Source: Parabacteroides faecalis
GTDB lineage: Bacteria > Bacteroidota > Bacteroidia > Bacteroidales > Tannerellaceae
Assembly (NCBI RefSeq): GCF_022809355.1
Contig: NZ_JAKZMM010000040.1
Span: forward strand, 1-37,458
Direction: 5' to 3'
DNA: 37,458 nt
Part shown: positions 1 through 7,160 of the stretch, one piece after another
Numbering within the stretch: the first letter of the stretch is position 1
Layout of the letters: the number at the start of each line of letters is the position of its first letter
Notes under the pieces: model-generated
What the model saw: only the letters and a program-made list of their open reading frames with translations
Told to the model about the DNA's origin: nothing
The model's database searches: none
Made by a program: the position numbers and the translations under genes

Positions 1-57
1 AACGGACAATTTGAACTCAATACTGAATTTGCGATGACTGATTCCTTTCTTTCCCAT
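1..57 (-). CDS. IS3-family transposase OrfA, N-terminal fragment
   Basis: Reading the minus strand from the ATG at 55-57 gives MGKKGISHRKFSIEFKLSV, then the window ends. The RKFSxEFKLxV pattern is the usual opening of the helix-turn-helix OrfA proteins of IS3/IS150-type elements, which bind the IS ends. A purine-rich AAAGAGAAAG stretch just upstream can serve as ribosome binding site. Only 19 residues are visible, so the subfamily cannot be named, and a stand-alone helix-turn-helix protein is a less likely alternative. Confidence 0.65.
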   Translation of the reverse strand, partial: MGKKGISHRKFSIEFKLSV

Positions 58-103
58 TGCTTTCTCTTTTTTTGTTAAATGGGTGTAAAGTAAATCTGTA
101 GCA
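1..103 (-). mobile_element. Left end of an IS3-type insertion sequence (partial)
   Basis: A transposase OrfA start on the minus strand runs off the left edge. The probable terminus is at 102-103, where the minus strand reads TGCTACAGATTTACTTTAC. That begins with the TG typical of IS3-family ends and lies about 45 nt before the OrfA start codon, the usual spacing. A surface-protein reading frame begins right at this point, which fits an insertion. The exact boundary is inferred, because the other end and the target duplication lie outside the window. Confidence 0.6.
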
Positions 104-639
104 TGACAGATGGAACGAGCCGCCCTGCCTATGATTATGACTATTGGGTAAAAAATTCAAACGAAGATTTCCACTGGTTGGCCGGTTGGTACAACGGTTA
201 TTGGAGTTATTTTACCCGTGACGCACAAACAGCAGACTGGGAATATTCATCATGGGGAGCATCAAACCGTAAATTAACCAACAACACATGGGATGCCTGG
301 AGCTACAATGCCGACATGAGCACTTGGGAAGGAACACAACCGGGTAGTCCGTTAGTAGCCGCTACCTATGCCCCAAGAAACGCATCGAAAATTATGGCAG
401 AACCTACGACGGAAACGGCTCCCGAAGCCAAGGTTTTCTATTCGAACGGTTCTTTGCGTTTGGATAATTTGAATGGATATACGGGGTATGTGTATTCTAT
501 TTTCGGTTCGGCTGTATCCAATTTCAAAATCAATTCAGACAACGAAACAAAATCCGTAAACTTAAACTCCGGAATTTATACTTTCACCGGCGTGAAAGGG
601 AGCGAGAAAGTTTCGTTGAAATTTTCTGTAAATAACTAA
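103..639 (+). pseudogene. C-terminal remnant of a surface/secreted protein cut by the IS
   Basis: The 178-residue frame has no signal peptide and no convincing ribosome binding site. Its first residues (TDGTSRPAYDYDYWV) look like the interior of a protein. Residues about 8-85 are rich in Trp, Tyr and Asn, as in extracellular Bacteroidetes surface proteins. The last 70 residues (about 108-178) form a beta-rich tail with a YxxxG...LNSGIY pattern, reminiscent of C-terminal secretion/sorting domains of type IX substrates. The frame begins at the probable IS terminus, so the N-terminal part was probably separated by the insertion. A hairpin terminator follows. The specific function is unknown, and the sorting-domain assignment is a weak resemblance. 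Confidence 0.55.
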
Positions 640-672
640 GATCTCTTATTTTTAGAGAGAGACATTTCTAGG

Positions 673-718
673 CCCGGTTTGTTTTTACATGGAAACAGAC
701 CGGGTTCATATTTTAATC
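673..718 (+). terminator. Rho-independent terminator after the surface-protein remnant
   Basis: CCCGGTTTGTTT at 673-684 pairs with AAACAGACCGGG at 693-704 (12 bp, one G-T pair) around an 8-nt loop. A T-rich stretch follows. Confidence 0.75.
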
Positions 719-761
719 CCATTTTTATTAATGTCAATATTCCGATAGCTCACAATTTCGT

Positions 762-876
762 TACGAGGTATGCGAATTTTTATTCAACATTATCAGTTCG
801 GTACTTAAGATCCGTAAGACAGATGCCTGGCATACCACTCCGAGTGGTATAGGTATAAGTAATATGTTACCTCGTA
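762..876. repeat. Nested inverted repeats in the 640-998 gap
   Basis: An outer pair, TACGAGGTA (762-770) and TACCTCGTA (868-876), encloses a perfect inner palindrome: ATACCACTC at 832-840, one base, then GAGTGGTAT at 842-850. The 115-bp block could be a REP/MITE-like repeat or a structured RNA. No coding frame or promoter is seen in the rest of the 640-998 gap. Confidence 0.5.
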
Positions 877-998
877 CTCAATATATAAGGGCAACGTCCT
901 ACGCCTACGCTTCGGTGATCTTTTATTTTATTGCATATTAAAAAATTAATCGTGACCGGAGATAAGTCTGGTTAAAATATTTTATCTGGGATACGAAG

Positions 999-2159
999 GT
1001 GGCACTTAATTTATTCATAACCAGAAATTGCTCATCCAATCATTCTTTATTACCTTTGTTAAAGCTAAAAATATTTTCTAATAAGCCAGATAATATTTGC
1101 ATTGATCAATATATGAAACGGTTTATAACACAATCTTTGATGAATAATTTACACAAGAAAAAAGATGTATATGAACTGACACGTCTTAATAATTTATTTA
1201 CGAGAAATGAGATAAACATACCCGGTTTTGATGACTACCGAGTTTTAAAGTGTGATTTTCATACACACACGGTCTTTTCCGATGGACTTGTCTGGCCTGA
1301 TGGTCGCATCTATGAGGCTTGGCAGGACGGATTAGATGCGATAGCTATCACGGATCATATTGAACACCGGATAAATCAAGATTTGTTAAATGGAGACCTA
1401 AACCAATCTTATAAAATAGCGAAAACAGCAGCCGACGATATGGAGTTAATCGTGATTCCGGGTGTTGAGATAACTCGAGATAAGCCATTGGGGCATTTTA
1501 ATGCTCTTTTCATCCAAGACGCCAACCTAATTGAAAAAGAAGATCCATTGGATTCCCTTGCTGAAGCTAAAAAACAAGGAGCGTTCATTGTATGGAATCA
1601 TCCTGGATGGCCGGATAATAATGTCACATTATATCCGATACATGAACAACTAATCACAAAAGGGATCATCAATGGCATAGAGGTTATGAATTATAAGGAT
1701 TTTTATCCCAAGGCGATTCATTGGTGCGTCTCGTTCAAGAAGACAATTATGGCAGGTTCCGATGTCCATTGTACTATTTCCGGAATGTATAGAAACAGAT
1801 TTAGACCTATGACATTAGTTTTCGCAAGGGAGAAAAGTGAAGCAGGCATACACGAGGCTTTACTTGCACGACGGACCATAGCTTTATTCGATGGATATAT
1901 GGCCGGAGAAATACAAATTTTATCCCAATTTGTAAAATCCTGCATTAAAATAAAATACATGAAAAATTCCTGTATAGCCGTAACAAATGTATCAGATATC
2001 CCTTTTCACATTTTCAACGAGGATGATTCCTATATGCTACCGGAAAGAAAGACAATCATGATGAGGATTCCGGCAAACCACCTTTGGACCTTGGAGAACT
2101 GCTTTGTTAAAGAGGACAGTAAATTGTCCATTTCCATAAATGAATTGAGGCTTGAATAA
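999..2159 (+). CDS. PHP-domain phosphoesterase (Sb-PDE-like)
   Basis: This is a metal-dependent phosphoesterase of the PHP superfamily. The metal-binding motifs appear in order: DFHTHT (His88, His90), TDH (Asp119, His120), GVE (Glu157), NHPGW (His201) and SDVH (Asp255, His257). The overall pattern resembles the PHP proteins of Bacteroidetes annotated as Sb-PDE family phosphodiesterases. The natural substrate is unknown; a small phosphodiester or phosphotriester is inferred. A short beta domain follows the PHP fold (about 300-386). The 999 start is a GTG; ATG codons at 1113 (residue 39) or 1140 (residue 48) are equally plausible. No clear signal peptide is seen, although relatives usually have one, so the 5' end may be altered. 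The gene stands alone between an IS-disrupted locus and the transposon relic. Confidence 0.8.
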   Translation: MALNLFITRNCSSNHSLLPLLKLKIFSNKPDNICIDQYMKRFITQSLMNNLHKKKDVYELTRLNNLFTRNEINIPGFDDYRVLKCDFHTHTVFSDGLVWPDGRIYEAWQDGLDAIAITDHIEHRINQDLLNGDLNQSYKIAKTAADDMELIVIPGVEITRDKPLGHFNALFIQDANLIEKEDPLDSLAEAKKQGAFIVWNHPGWPDNNVTLYPIHEQLITKGIINGIEVMNYKDFYPKAIHWCVSFKKTIMAGSDVHCTISGMYRNRFRPMTLVFAREKSEAGIHEALLARRTIALFDGYMAGEIQILSQFVKSCIKIKYMKNSCIAVTNVSDIPFHIFNEDDSYMLPERKTIMMRIPANHLWTLENCFVKEDSKLSISINELRLE

Positions 2160-2558
2160 AAAACGATTCACCCTTTTAAATGAAGGTGAAGACTTAAAGC
2201 AGCCCTTCGGGGAAGGGCAAGTCGCATAGGTCAGTACAAAAAACAGTTAAGTATGCCTCTTTATCGTGCATGAGGTTACAAATACCATTGGAGAATGTTT
2301 TGTAGAGGCAAAGTTGTTAGTAGTGCAAACGGAAGTTCACAGCCAGAGGAAGTCTTTTTCCGTAAGATACGGAAAAGTCGATAGAGTTCTATTTTATCCG
2401 TTAAGAGACAAGTTATACAGGAGAAGTCCGTTAGCATATGGCATGATTGTTTCCTCTTTCTTGGAAAGAAAGCTACCAAGGATAATTTTTTCGTTCCATT
2501 TTCCATGTTCACATCAGGACTCCTTTTGATTGGATTTTTCGACTTTGGAGAAAAATCC

Positions 2559-2645
2559 CCGGCTTCAGCCGGCAAGTTGGTTCTTGTCGGACAAAAGACT
2601 TTTTGTCCGACAAGGACACAACTTGCTCTGTTCGCTTGAACAGAG
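2559..2645. repeat. Three consecutive stem-loops
   Basis: CCGGCT/AGCCGG lies at 2559-2572. A long imperfect hairpin follows at about 2573-2625: outer arms CAAGTTG / CAACTTG, inner 14-bp perfect arms at 2583-2596 and 2601-2614 with a 4-nt loop. CTCTGTTC/GAACAGAG lies at 2626-2645 with loop GCTT. They follow each other without a gap. Possible roles are a structured RNA, an origin or transfer site, or a terminator cluster. Confidence 0.6.
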
Positions 2646-2765
2646 AATCCTCATAAATTCGGATTGTCACGCAGTGTTTACACAAAAAGAGGTTTTTTCT
2701 GATCAAATTTTGTTTCAACATCCGCTTTTAAGAAGTATAACCACCTGCTTTTCTGTCAGTATCCG

Positions 2766-2802
2766 GACATCTGGTGACATTTGATGACATCTGATGTCAC
2801 CA
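2766..2802. repeat. Phased 10-bp direct repeats with an overlapping palindrome
   Basis: Three direct repeats of exactly 10 bp occur at 2766-2795: GACATCTGGT, GACATTTGAT, GACATCTGAT. They overlap a 9-bp inverted repeat, TGGTGACAT (2772-2780) and ATGTCACCA (2794-2802). One unit per helical turn is the layout of many partition and operator sites. The ParA gene starts about 400 bp downstream. Confidence 0.55.
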
Positions 2803-3207
2803 AAGCCGGATTTGGCAGCATCTGCCATACTTTTGCAACGGGATATAAAAACGGTGTCATGCCCGGTCACCGGAATATCCCCATGTCGGTGCTCCGACAG
2901 TTCCTGCTATCGACATTCCATCATGATGTTATGTCAATATGTCAAGAGGAAAAAAGAAGACCGTATTGCAAGTATGGGAGTTTCTCACGACAAGCTCCGG
3001 AAATGTCGGGACCCCGTGAAAATGATACGGTACCGGCAGACAGCCTTCCTGTATTCTTCCGGCACGGCTTTGGACCGGCGGGGGGCGGGAATGTTCTCGG
3101 AATGACATGACAGTTTCACGATATGGGAAACCATCGGTACAAGGCACCGGCGTGATTTAAAAAGGACGGGACAACAAAACGATTATTAACCAATCATTCG
3201 GAAGCCT

Positions 3208-3972
3208 ATGAGCAAACGATGTGTCTTTGTCGCCATGAGCAGTCAGAAAGGCGGCGTTGGCAAGTCCACCATGACGGTGCTTCTTGCCGGTTATTTTCAT
3301 TACGTAATGGGATATAACGTCGCAGTCGTGGACTGTGACTATCCCCAGTTCAGTATCAAGGCGCTGCGCAGCCGGGATACCCAAAATGTGGAAAAGAACG
3401 TGAATCTCCAGCGTATGTTGTGCGGACAGTTCGAACGTACGGGCAAGAAGGCGTATCCTGTCCTTACCAGCGTTCCGGGCAAGGAACTGGAGACGGCACT
3501 TCCCTTGACAGGTGGGTGTGACATTCTCTTTTTTGATCTTCCGGGAACGGTGAACTCGCCTGGAGTCATTAAGACGATTGTCAATATGGACTATGTGTTC
3601 ACCCCGATCATACAGGACCGTATGGTGATGCAAAGCAGCCTTTCCTTCTTATTGGCCCTGAAAGACTTCATGCAGCAGAACCCGGACATGCCTTTGAAGG
3701 AAATCCGTATGTTCTGGAACCGGATGGACGGGCGTGTTTCCAAAAGGCTGTTCCATCAGTACGGACTTCTTTTCAAGGAGCTGGGATTGAAGGTTCTCGA
3801 TACGGTCATACCGGATATGGAGCGCTATGGCAGGGAGACCTCCCCCGAGGAGCGGATCCTTTTCAGAAGTACGCTTTTCCCTCCTTCCGGGAAATTGCTG
3901 AAAGGCAGCGCTCTTGACACGCTGGCCGGAGAGATAGAAGGCATTATCCATCCTGACAGACAAAAGGCATGA
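3208..3972 (+). CDS. ParA-family ATPase (TraA-like, conjugative transposon)
   Basis: This is a cytoplasmic ATPase of the ParA/MinD superfamily, which segregates or positions DNA by ATP-driven binding. Visible motifs are the deviant Walker A KGGVGKST (residues 14-21, signature lysine K14), the A' motif VVDCD (Asp42, Asp44) and Walker B ILFFDLPG (about 106-113). At 254 aa it matches the small ParA proteins encoded as TraA at the head of the transfer region in Bacteroides conjugative transposons. A DUF3408 protein follows directly, as in those elements. No other tra gene is present here, so the pair is an orphan. Codon use is G+C-rich compared with the flanking chromosome, in line with transfer. 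Function in partition or transfer regulation is inferred. Confidence 0.85.
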   Translation: MSKRCVFVAMSSQKGGVGKSTMTVLLAGYFHYVMGYNVAVVDCDYPQFSIKALRSRDTQNVEKNVNLQRMLCGQFERTGKKAYPVLTSVPGKELETALPLTGGCDILFFDLPGTVNSPGVIKTIVNMDYVFTPIIQDRMVMQSSLSFLLALKDFMQQNPDMPLKEIRMFWNRMDGRVSKRLFHQYGLLFKELGLKVLDTVIPDMERYGRETSPEERILFRSTLFPPSGKLLKGSALDTLAGEIEGIIHPDRQKA

Positions 3973-3986
3973 GAAGAAAGGAATTT

Positions 3987-4421
3987 ATGAACGTGAATGA
4001 GGAACGCCTGAAAGAGATCATGGCGCATGAGACCGATGCCGACGGATGTCCGAAGACGCATCCGGACGGAATAGAGAAGGAGGAGGACAGGGGAAAGGAA
4101 GAGACGGAGTCTGTATCCATACCCGATGGCAGGACAGAAAAGCCGACAGTTTTCCATAAGCCCGCTGTCCGGTCAGGGACCTCCCTTGCGGAAAGGATGA
4201 AGACATACCGTGCCGACTATCTCAGCCGCAGGGAGTACGTCCACCGCAAGCAGACCTATATCAGTTATGAGACCTACCGCAGGCTGGCACGCATACTTCC
4301 CCTGCTCAGCGAGGGCATGACCGTACCGGCATTCCTTGACAATGTGCTCAACCGTCATCTGGGCGAGCATGGGGATGTGCTTGACGAGATGGTCCGTACC
4401 GGTACACGGAACTCACACTGA
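3987..4421 (+). CDS. DUF3408 / TraB-like protein with RHH-like tail
   Basis: This 144-residue protein has a charged, probably disordered first half (about 1-70). Its C-terminal part (about 84-128) reads as a short strand (RKQTYISYE) followed by two helices (YRRLARILPLL and MTVPAFLDNVLNRHL), which fits a ribbon-helix-helix DNA-binding fold. This is the pattern of DUF3408 proteins next to ParA in Bacteroides conjugative transposons. I chose the ATG at 3987 because AAAGGA lies 5 nt upstream; an in-frame ATG at 3969 overlaps the parA stop. A ParA plus a small RHH protein is the composition of type Ib plasmid partition systems, so this is a candidate centromere-binding partner (inference). Confidence 0.75.
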   Translation: MNVNEERLKEIMAHETDADGCPKTHPDGIEKEEDRGKEETESVSIPDGRTEKPTVFHKPAVRSGTSLAERMKTYRADYLSRREYVHRKQTYISYETYRRLARILPLLSEGMTVPAFLDNVLNRHLGEHGDVLDEMVRTGTRNSH

Positions 4422-4496
4422 CACGTGGAACGATGGGAATGACAGGCGAAAAGACATGGAAACCTGTTTGTTCCGCCAATGGAGTGTGACAAAAAG

Positions 4497-4539
4497 AAAT
4501 GGGCGTCCGGCCGGGCATGGACCCGCCGGACGCCCATTT
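4497..4539. terminator. Strong bidirectional terminator between convergent genes
   Basis: The perfect 15-bp arms AAATGGGCGTCCGGC (4497-4511) and GCCGGACGCCCATTT (4525-4539) carry an extra GGG/CCC inner pairing. The hairpin separates the plus-strand parA/DUF3408 pair from the minus-strand genes. Confidence 0.8.
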
Positions 4540-4563
4540 GTGTATATTTATTTTATGTACAGC

Positions 4564-4956
4564 CTATCTCAAAATCGGATTCGAGAGCAGTATCTTGTAA
4601 TAGACCGTTCCGTTCACCTCCATGGGTGTCTTCGCCATCATGAACTGTACGCTTTTCCGCTCCACCTTCGCCTGCTGCATGAGCCTGTGCACAATGAATC
4701 CGGCGGAGAATCTCGCGCACCTTTTGTCCTTCCATACGATGAACCCGTCATCATCGGTGGTACGGCAGATATACCAGTCTCCCGTATCGTCATCATGCGC
4801 AAAGCTTACCCGGCCTCCGCCAAGGACCCCCAGTTCGATTGACATGGTTTTTGACAGATAGACAGTTCCCCTACTGTCCAGATTGATGGTCCGCTTCCCC
4901 TTGTACAGAACCTCCTGCGGACGGGAATTCTCCTTGTTGTATACGATAAGTGCCAT
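4564..4956 (-). CDS. Conserved hypothetical protein of Bacteroides mobile elements
   Basis: This is a 130-residue soluble protein with no signal peptide or membrane segment. Residues about 28-66 (GTVYLSKTMSIELGV, then GGGRVSFAHDD and DWYICRTTDDDGF) look like a small beta-rich domain seen in short Bacteroidales proteins of unknown function. The opening strand pattern vaguely recalls AbrB-like folds, but I cannot assign it. It lies 40 nt downstream of the sigma-like gene on the same strand, probably as one unit, and ends at a strong terminator shared with the convergent DUF3408 gene. It is likely cargo or a regulatory gene of the transposon relic. Confidence 0.6.
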   Translation of the reverse strand: MALIVYNKENSRPQEVLYKGKRTINLDSRGTVYLSKTMSIELGVLGGGRVSFAHDDDTGDWYICRTTDDDGFIVWKDKRCARFSAGFIVHRLMQQAKVERKSVQFMMAKTPMEVNGTVYYKILLSNPILR

Positions 4957-4996
4957 AGTCCTTTTCTTTTTATGATGTTATTACAATGATTTCCGT

Positions 4997-5557
4997 TCAG
5001 GATACCGCTCCTTCGATTACCAGCATCTGGCTCCTCCATGCAAAACTCCTATGCGAGCGCACCGCTTCCACTATGGCGCATACTTTCTGTGATATGGCCA
5101 TAGCCGAGATGCCCATGCATTCCGCCAGCGCCTTGAAAGAGAAACTGGCCTCGTAGAACCGGAGCATGAACATCCGGTATTCGTCATAAGAGAATTTCTG
5201 CCGGATAAAGCGGAGTATGTCCCTTACCAGCCTCTCGCATCCGTCCAGGTCGTCCGTGGAAAGAAACTCCGCCTCCTCACCGCATCTGAGGAAAAAATCG
5301 TCTTCAGGATGGGCATACCGGTTTTCTCTTTTTATCTTTACCAGAGCCGCCTTTTTGTAGCATCCGACAAAATATGCATCATAATCCGTTATGTCCTTTC
5401 CGGGAACCAGCACCTGCTTTCTTACGAAAAGGTAGGTGTCATGGAAATTGTCCTCGTCCAGCATTCCGTACCGGCGTAACGTCCCTCTCAATCTGTCATA
5501 GGATTTTGTGAACCACTCGTTGAACAGTCTTTCCTTTTCTGCGCTCTTGTCTGCCAT
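4997..5557 (-). CDS. Sigma-70-like protein of conjugative transposons
   Basis: This 186-residue protein resembles the divergent sigma factors carried by Bacteroides conjugative transposons. Residues about 10-80 (FNEWFTKSYDRLRGTL, FHDTYLFVR) are helical and region-2-like. Residues about 120-175 (YDEYRMFMLRFYEASFSFKALAECMGIS, in part) look like a region-4 helix-turn-helix, with MGISAMAISQKV as recognition helix. The ATG at 5557 gives MADKSAEKE; a longer start at 5584 is possible. A role in recruiting RNA polymerase or regulating element genes is inferred. The match is by pattern only, so a non-sigma helix-turn-helix protein remains possible. Confidence 0.6.
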   Translation of the reverse strand: MADKSAEKERLFNEWFTKSYDRLRGTLRRYGMLDEDNFHDTYLFVRKQVLVPGKDITDYDAYFVGCYKKAALVKIKRENRYAHPEDDFFLRCGEEAEFLSTDDLDGCERLVRDILRFIRQKFSYDEYRMFMLRFYEASFSFKALAECMGISAMAISQKVCAIVEAVRSHRSFAWRSQMLVIEGAVS

Positions 5558-5647
5558 AGCCTTATAATTTTTTGAGTTATACATCGCCTACACGGGTAGG
5601 CATTCTTATTTCTTGTGCTTTTTCCAGTTTGTTTTTCGGCGGTCTCC

Positions 5648-5736
5648 GGCAAGGCTTGCCGTGAAAAAATACGCTCACGCGGGAGCGTGAGGAAGATTTT
5701 TTCACGAGCAACCAGCCCGCAGGGCCGCCTTGCGGG
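5648..5736. repeat. Cruciform / hairpin cluster upstream of the sigma-like gene
   Basis: Three palindromes follow each other: GGCAAG/CTTGCC (5648-5660), a long two-part stem and CCCGCA/TGCGGG (5716-5736). The long stem has outer 10-bp arms GTGAAAAAAT (5661-5670) and ATTTTTTCAC (5696-5705), and inner arms CTCACGC/GCGTGAG around GGGA (5674-5691). The 5558-5876 gap shows no convincing gene. The structure could be an origin of transfer, a replication site or a regulatory RNA. Confidence 0.65.
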
Positions 5737-5876
5737 ACCGGCCTGAAAAACAACTTTCTTTGCCGCAAGAAATGAGGATGACAGATTGCGTTACATTTAT
5801 TCGTAAAAGTTTTGTTATTTCCATCTCATGATGTATTTTCGTGAGTACTTGTTACATTTTAGAAAGCAAACGGAAA

Positions 5877-6335
5877 ATGGCAGAATATTCGAAATATCCG
5901 ATAAAGGTAATCAGTGGCATCGCCGAAGAAACCGGCATGGGAATGGTCTGTTTCCTGAATCCGGACACTTTGGAAACCGAAAGCGTGCCGGGAGCAGCAT
6001 ACGATTCTTATGAGTGTGGAGATTTTGACGAATATTATCAGGAAGTTTATAGAAAGGTGGAGCGTTGGGAGAACTGCGTCCGCATTGACCCACCGGAACC
6101 GAGAGAGTCCTTCGGGATCATGGAGCGTTTCATTCGGGATTGCATACCGGATGATGCCGGAATAAAAGGGCGCTTATGGGAAGCCGTATCGGGACGGAAA
6201 CCATTCAGAAATTTCAAATATGTCATTGATGGAAGCGAATACCGTCAGAAATGGTTTGATTTCAGACGGGTACAACTTGAGCGGCTTGTAGCGGACTACC
6301 TGAATAGTTTGGATATAGATGCACCTGCCGAATAA
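5877..6335 (+). CDS. UPF0158-like protein
   Basis: The 152-residue acidic soluble protein starts MAEYSKYPIKVISGIAEE at the ATG at 5877. GGAAA sits immediately upstream, and a longer frame from 5841 lacks support. The hydrophobic and acidic opening, a central helix with FDEYYQEVYRKVERW, and the tail KWFDFRRVQLERLVADYLNS resemble the UPF0158 family, whose function is not known. There is no signal peptide or membrane segment. It lies between the cruciform region and the integrase remnant. I cannot tell whether it is cargo of the element or an older chromosomal gene. Confidence 0.55.
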   Translation: MAEYSKYPIKVISGIAEETGMGMVCFLNPDTLETESVPGAAYDSYECGDFDEYYQEVYRKVERWENCVRIDPPEPRESFGIMERFIRDCIPDDAGIKGRLWEAVSGRKPFRNFKYVIDGSEYRQKWFDFRRVQLERLVADYLNSLDIDAPAE

Positions 6336-6366
6336 AAATCACTTTTGGACTTTTTCTATTTGATTA

Positions 6367-6398
6367 TTTGGTAAATAAGACTTTTTTTCGTACTTTTG
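6367..6398 (+). promoter_or_regulatory. Orphan Bacteroidetes-type promoter
   Basis: TTTG (6367-6370), 20 nt, TACTTTTG (6391-6398) is a near-ideal promoter for the Bacteroidetes primary sigma factor. No plus-strand gene follows; the next coding sequence is the antisense integrase remnant. The transcript would begin near 6405 with a GGATT/AATCC hairpin. It may be left over from a deleted gene, or drive an antisense RNA. Confidence 0.6.
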
Positions 6399-6468
6399 CA
6401 TACAAGGATTTGGATATGAGAATCCAAGCAGAACGGAGAAGTCCGGTGGTTTCTAAATCATTACCTAT

Positions 6469-7050
6469 TCAATTTATTGCCATTTTTAAAGTTCTAATAA
6501 TCAGAGAATTATTCACTAGTGCAAGAAATGTATAACAACTGAAAAGGAACATGTCGCGGCAACGACTTTTACCGATACATGAACGGGAAGGATAATTTTC
6601 AATTCTTTTGAGCTCGTCAGGCGTGAGGTGATTACGGTTCGGAACCTGAGTCTTGATCTTGTATTGCCGGAACGGATACTGTTTCAAGTTGATCAGATCT
6701 TTGTTGATGGCCGTGTTGATGTGCCGCTTCAGTTGCTTCATGTGTTTGGCAATGGTGTTTTTGTGGTATGCCAAAGATTCCATGTACGCCTCAAAATCGC
6801 AGACAAATTGATAATTGATGTCTTTGAAGCAGATACCCGGCCGGAACCTCCGAAGGAGATTAATGGTTGATTCATGGTTCTTCCGGGTGGATACTTTCAT
6901 TTCATGGCTTGTGATTTCCTGCTTGATGAAAGCGATGAAAGACTGTTCTTTTTCGTTTCCTGTGTAGTATGCCGATGTGGCATTAAACGGACTTGAGGAA
7001 CGATAGAAATTGTAACATACGTCTGTTACAGAATAACTGATATTTCCCAT
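6469..7050 (-). pseudogene. Truncated tyrosine integrase (N-terminal half)
   Basis: Residues about 35-130 form the SAM-like core-binding domain of Bacteroidetes tyrosine recombinases (FIKQEITSHEMKVSTRKNH..., HMKQLKRHINTAI). Residues about 140-178 begin the catalytic domain (LTPDELKRIENY, RDMFLFSCYTFLAL). Family members run about 400 residues and carry Arg, His-x-x-Arg and Tyr active-site residues beyond this point. Here homology stops after CYTFLA (near 6510), 16 unrelated residues follow, and the frame ends. The protein therefore cannot recombine DNA. It marks the end of a decayed integrative element, with the breakpoint at about 6450-6515. Confidence 0.85.
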
Positions 7051-7117
7051 AATATTGATATTTTAAGGAGAAGAGACATTTCTTCTCACTGGATAAAATG
7101 GGATTAGTAATAAAAAA

Positions 7118-7160
7118 GATTATTCTAACTGCGTGTAATACTGTTAGAATAATCCTTTTT
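7118..7160. terminator. Bidirectional terminator
   Basis: GATTATTCTAAC (7118-7129) pairs perfectly with GTTAGAATAATC (7143-7154). T-runs on both strands (TTTTTT after 7154; AAAAAA before 7118) allow use by the minus-strand ABC gene that ends at 7160. Confidence 0.8.

Larger units (their letters stand above)
2160..3207. other. Gene-free, hairpin-rich leader of the element relic
   Basis: About 1 kb lies here without a convincing gene. All frames are short, overlap on both strands and resemble no family I recognise. It contains a GCCCTT/AAGGGC hairpin at 2202-2218, three adjacent stem-loops at 2559-2645, a phased direct repeat at 2766-2795, and small palindromes such as CCAAA/TTTGG (2800-2815) and GGCAG/CTGCC (2814-2826). 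Base composition shifts toward G and C from about 2780 on, which may mark the start of transferred DNA. Confidence 0.5.

Noticed and set aside
2266-3147. Several short overlapping reading frames
   Set aside because: They overlap each other on both strands, match no family I know, and coincide with hairpin-rich DNA.
3208-4421. Chromosomal parAB locus
   Set aside because: The partner is DUF3408, not ParB, and base composition and neighbours fit a conjugative transposon.
5577-5768. 63-residue minus-strand frame
   Set aside because: It is a by-product of the cruciform sequence, rich in Arg, Pro and Ser, with no start signal.
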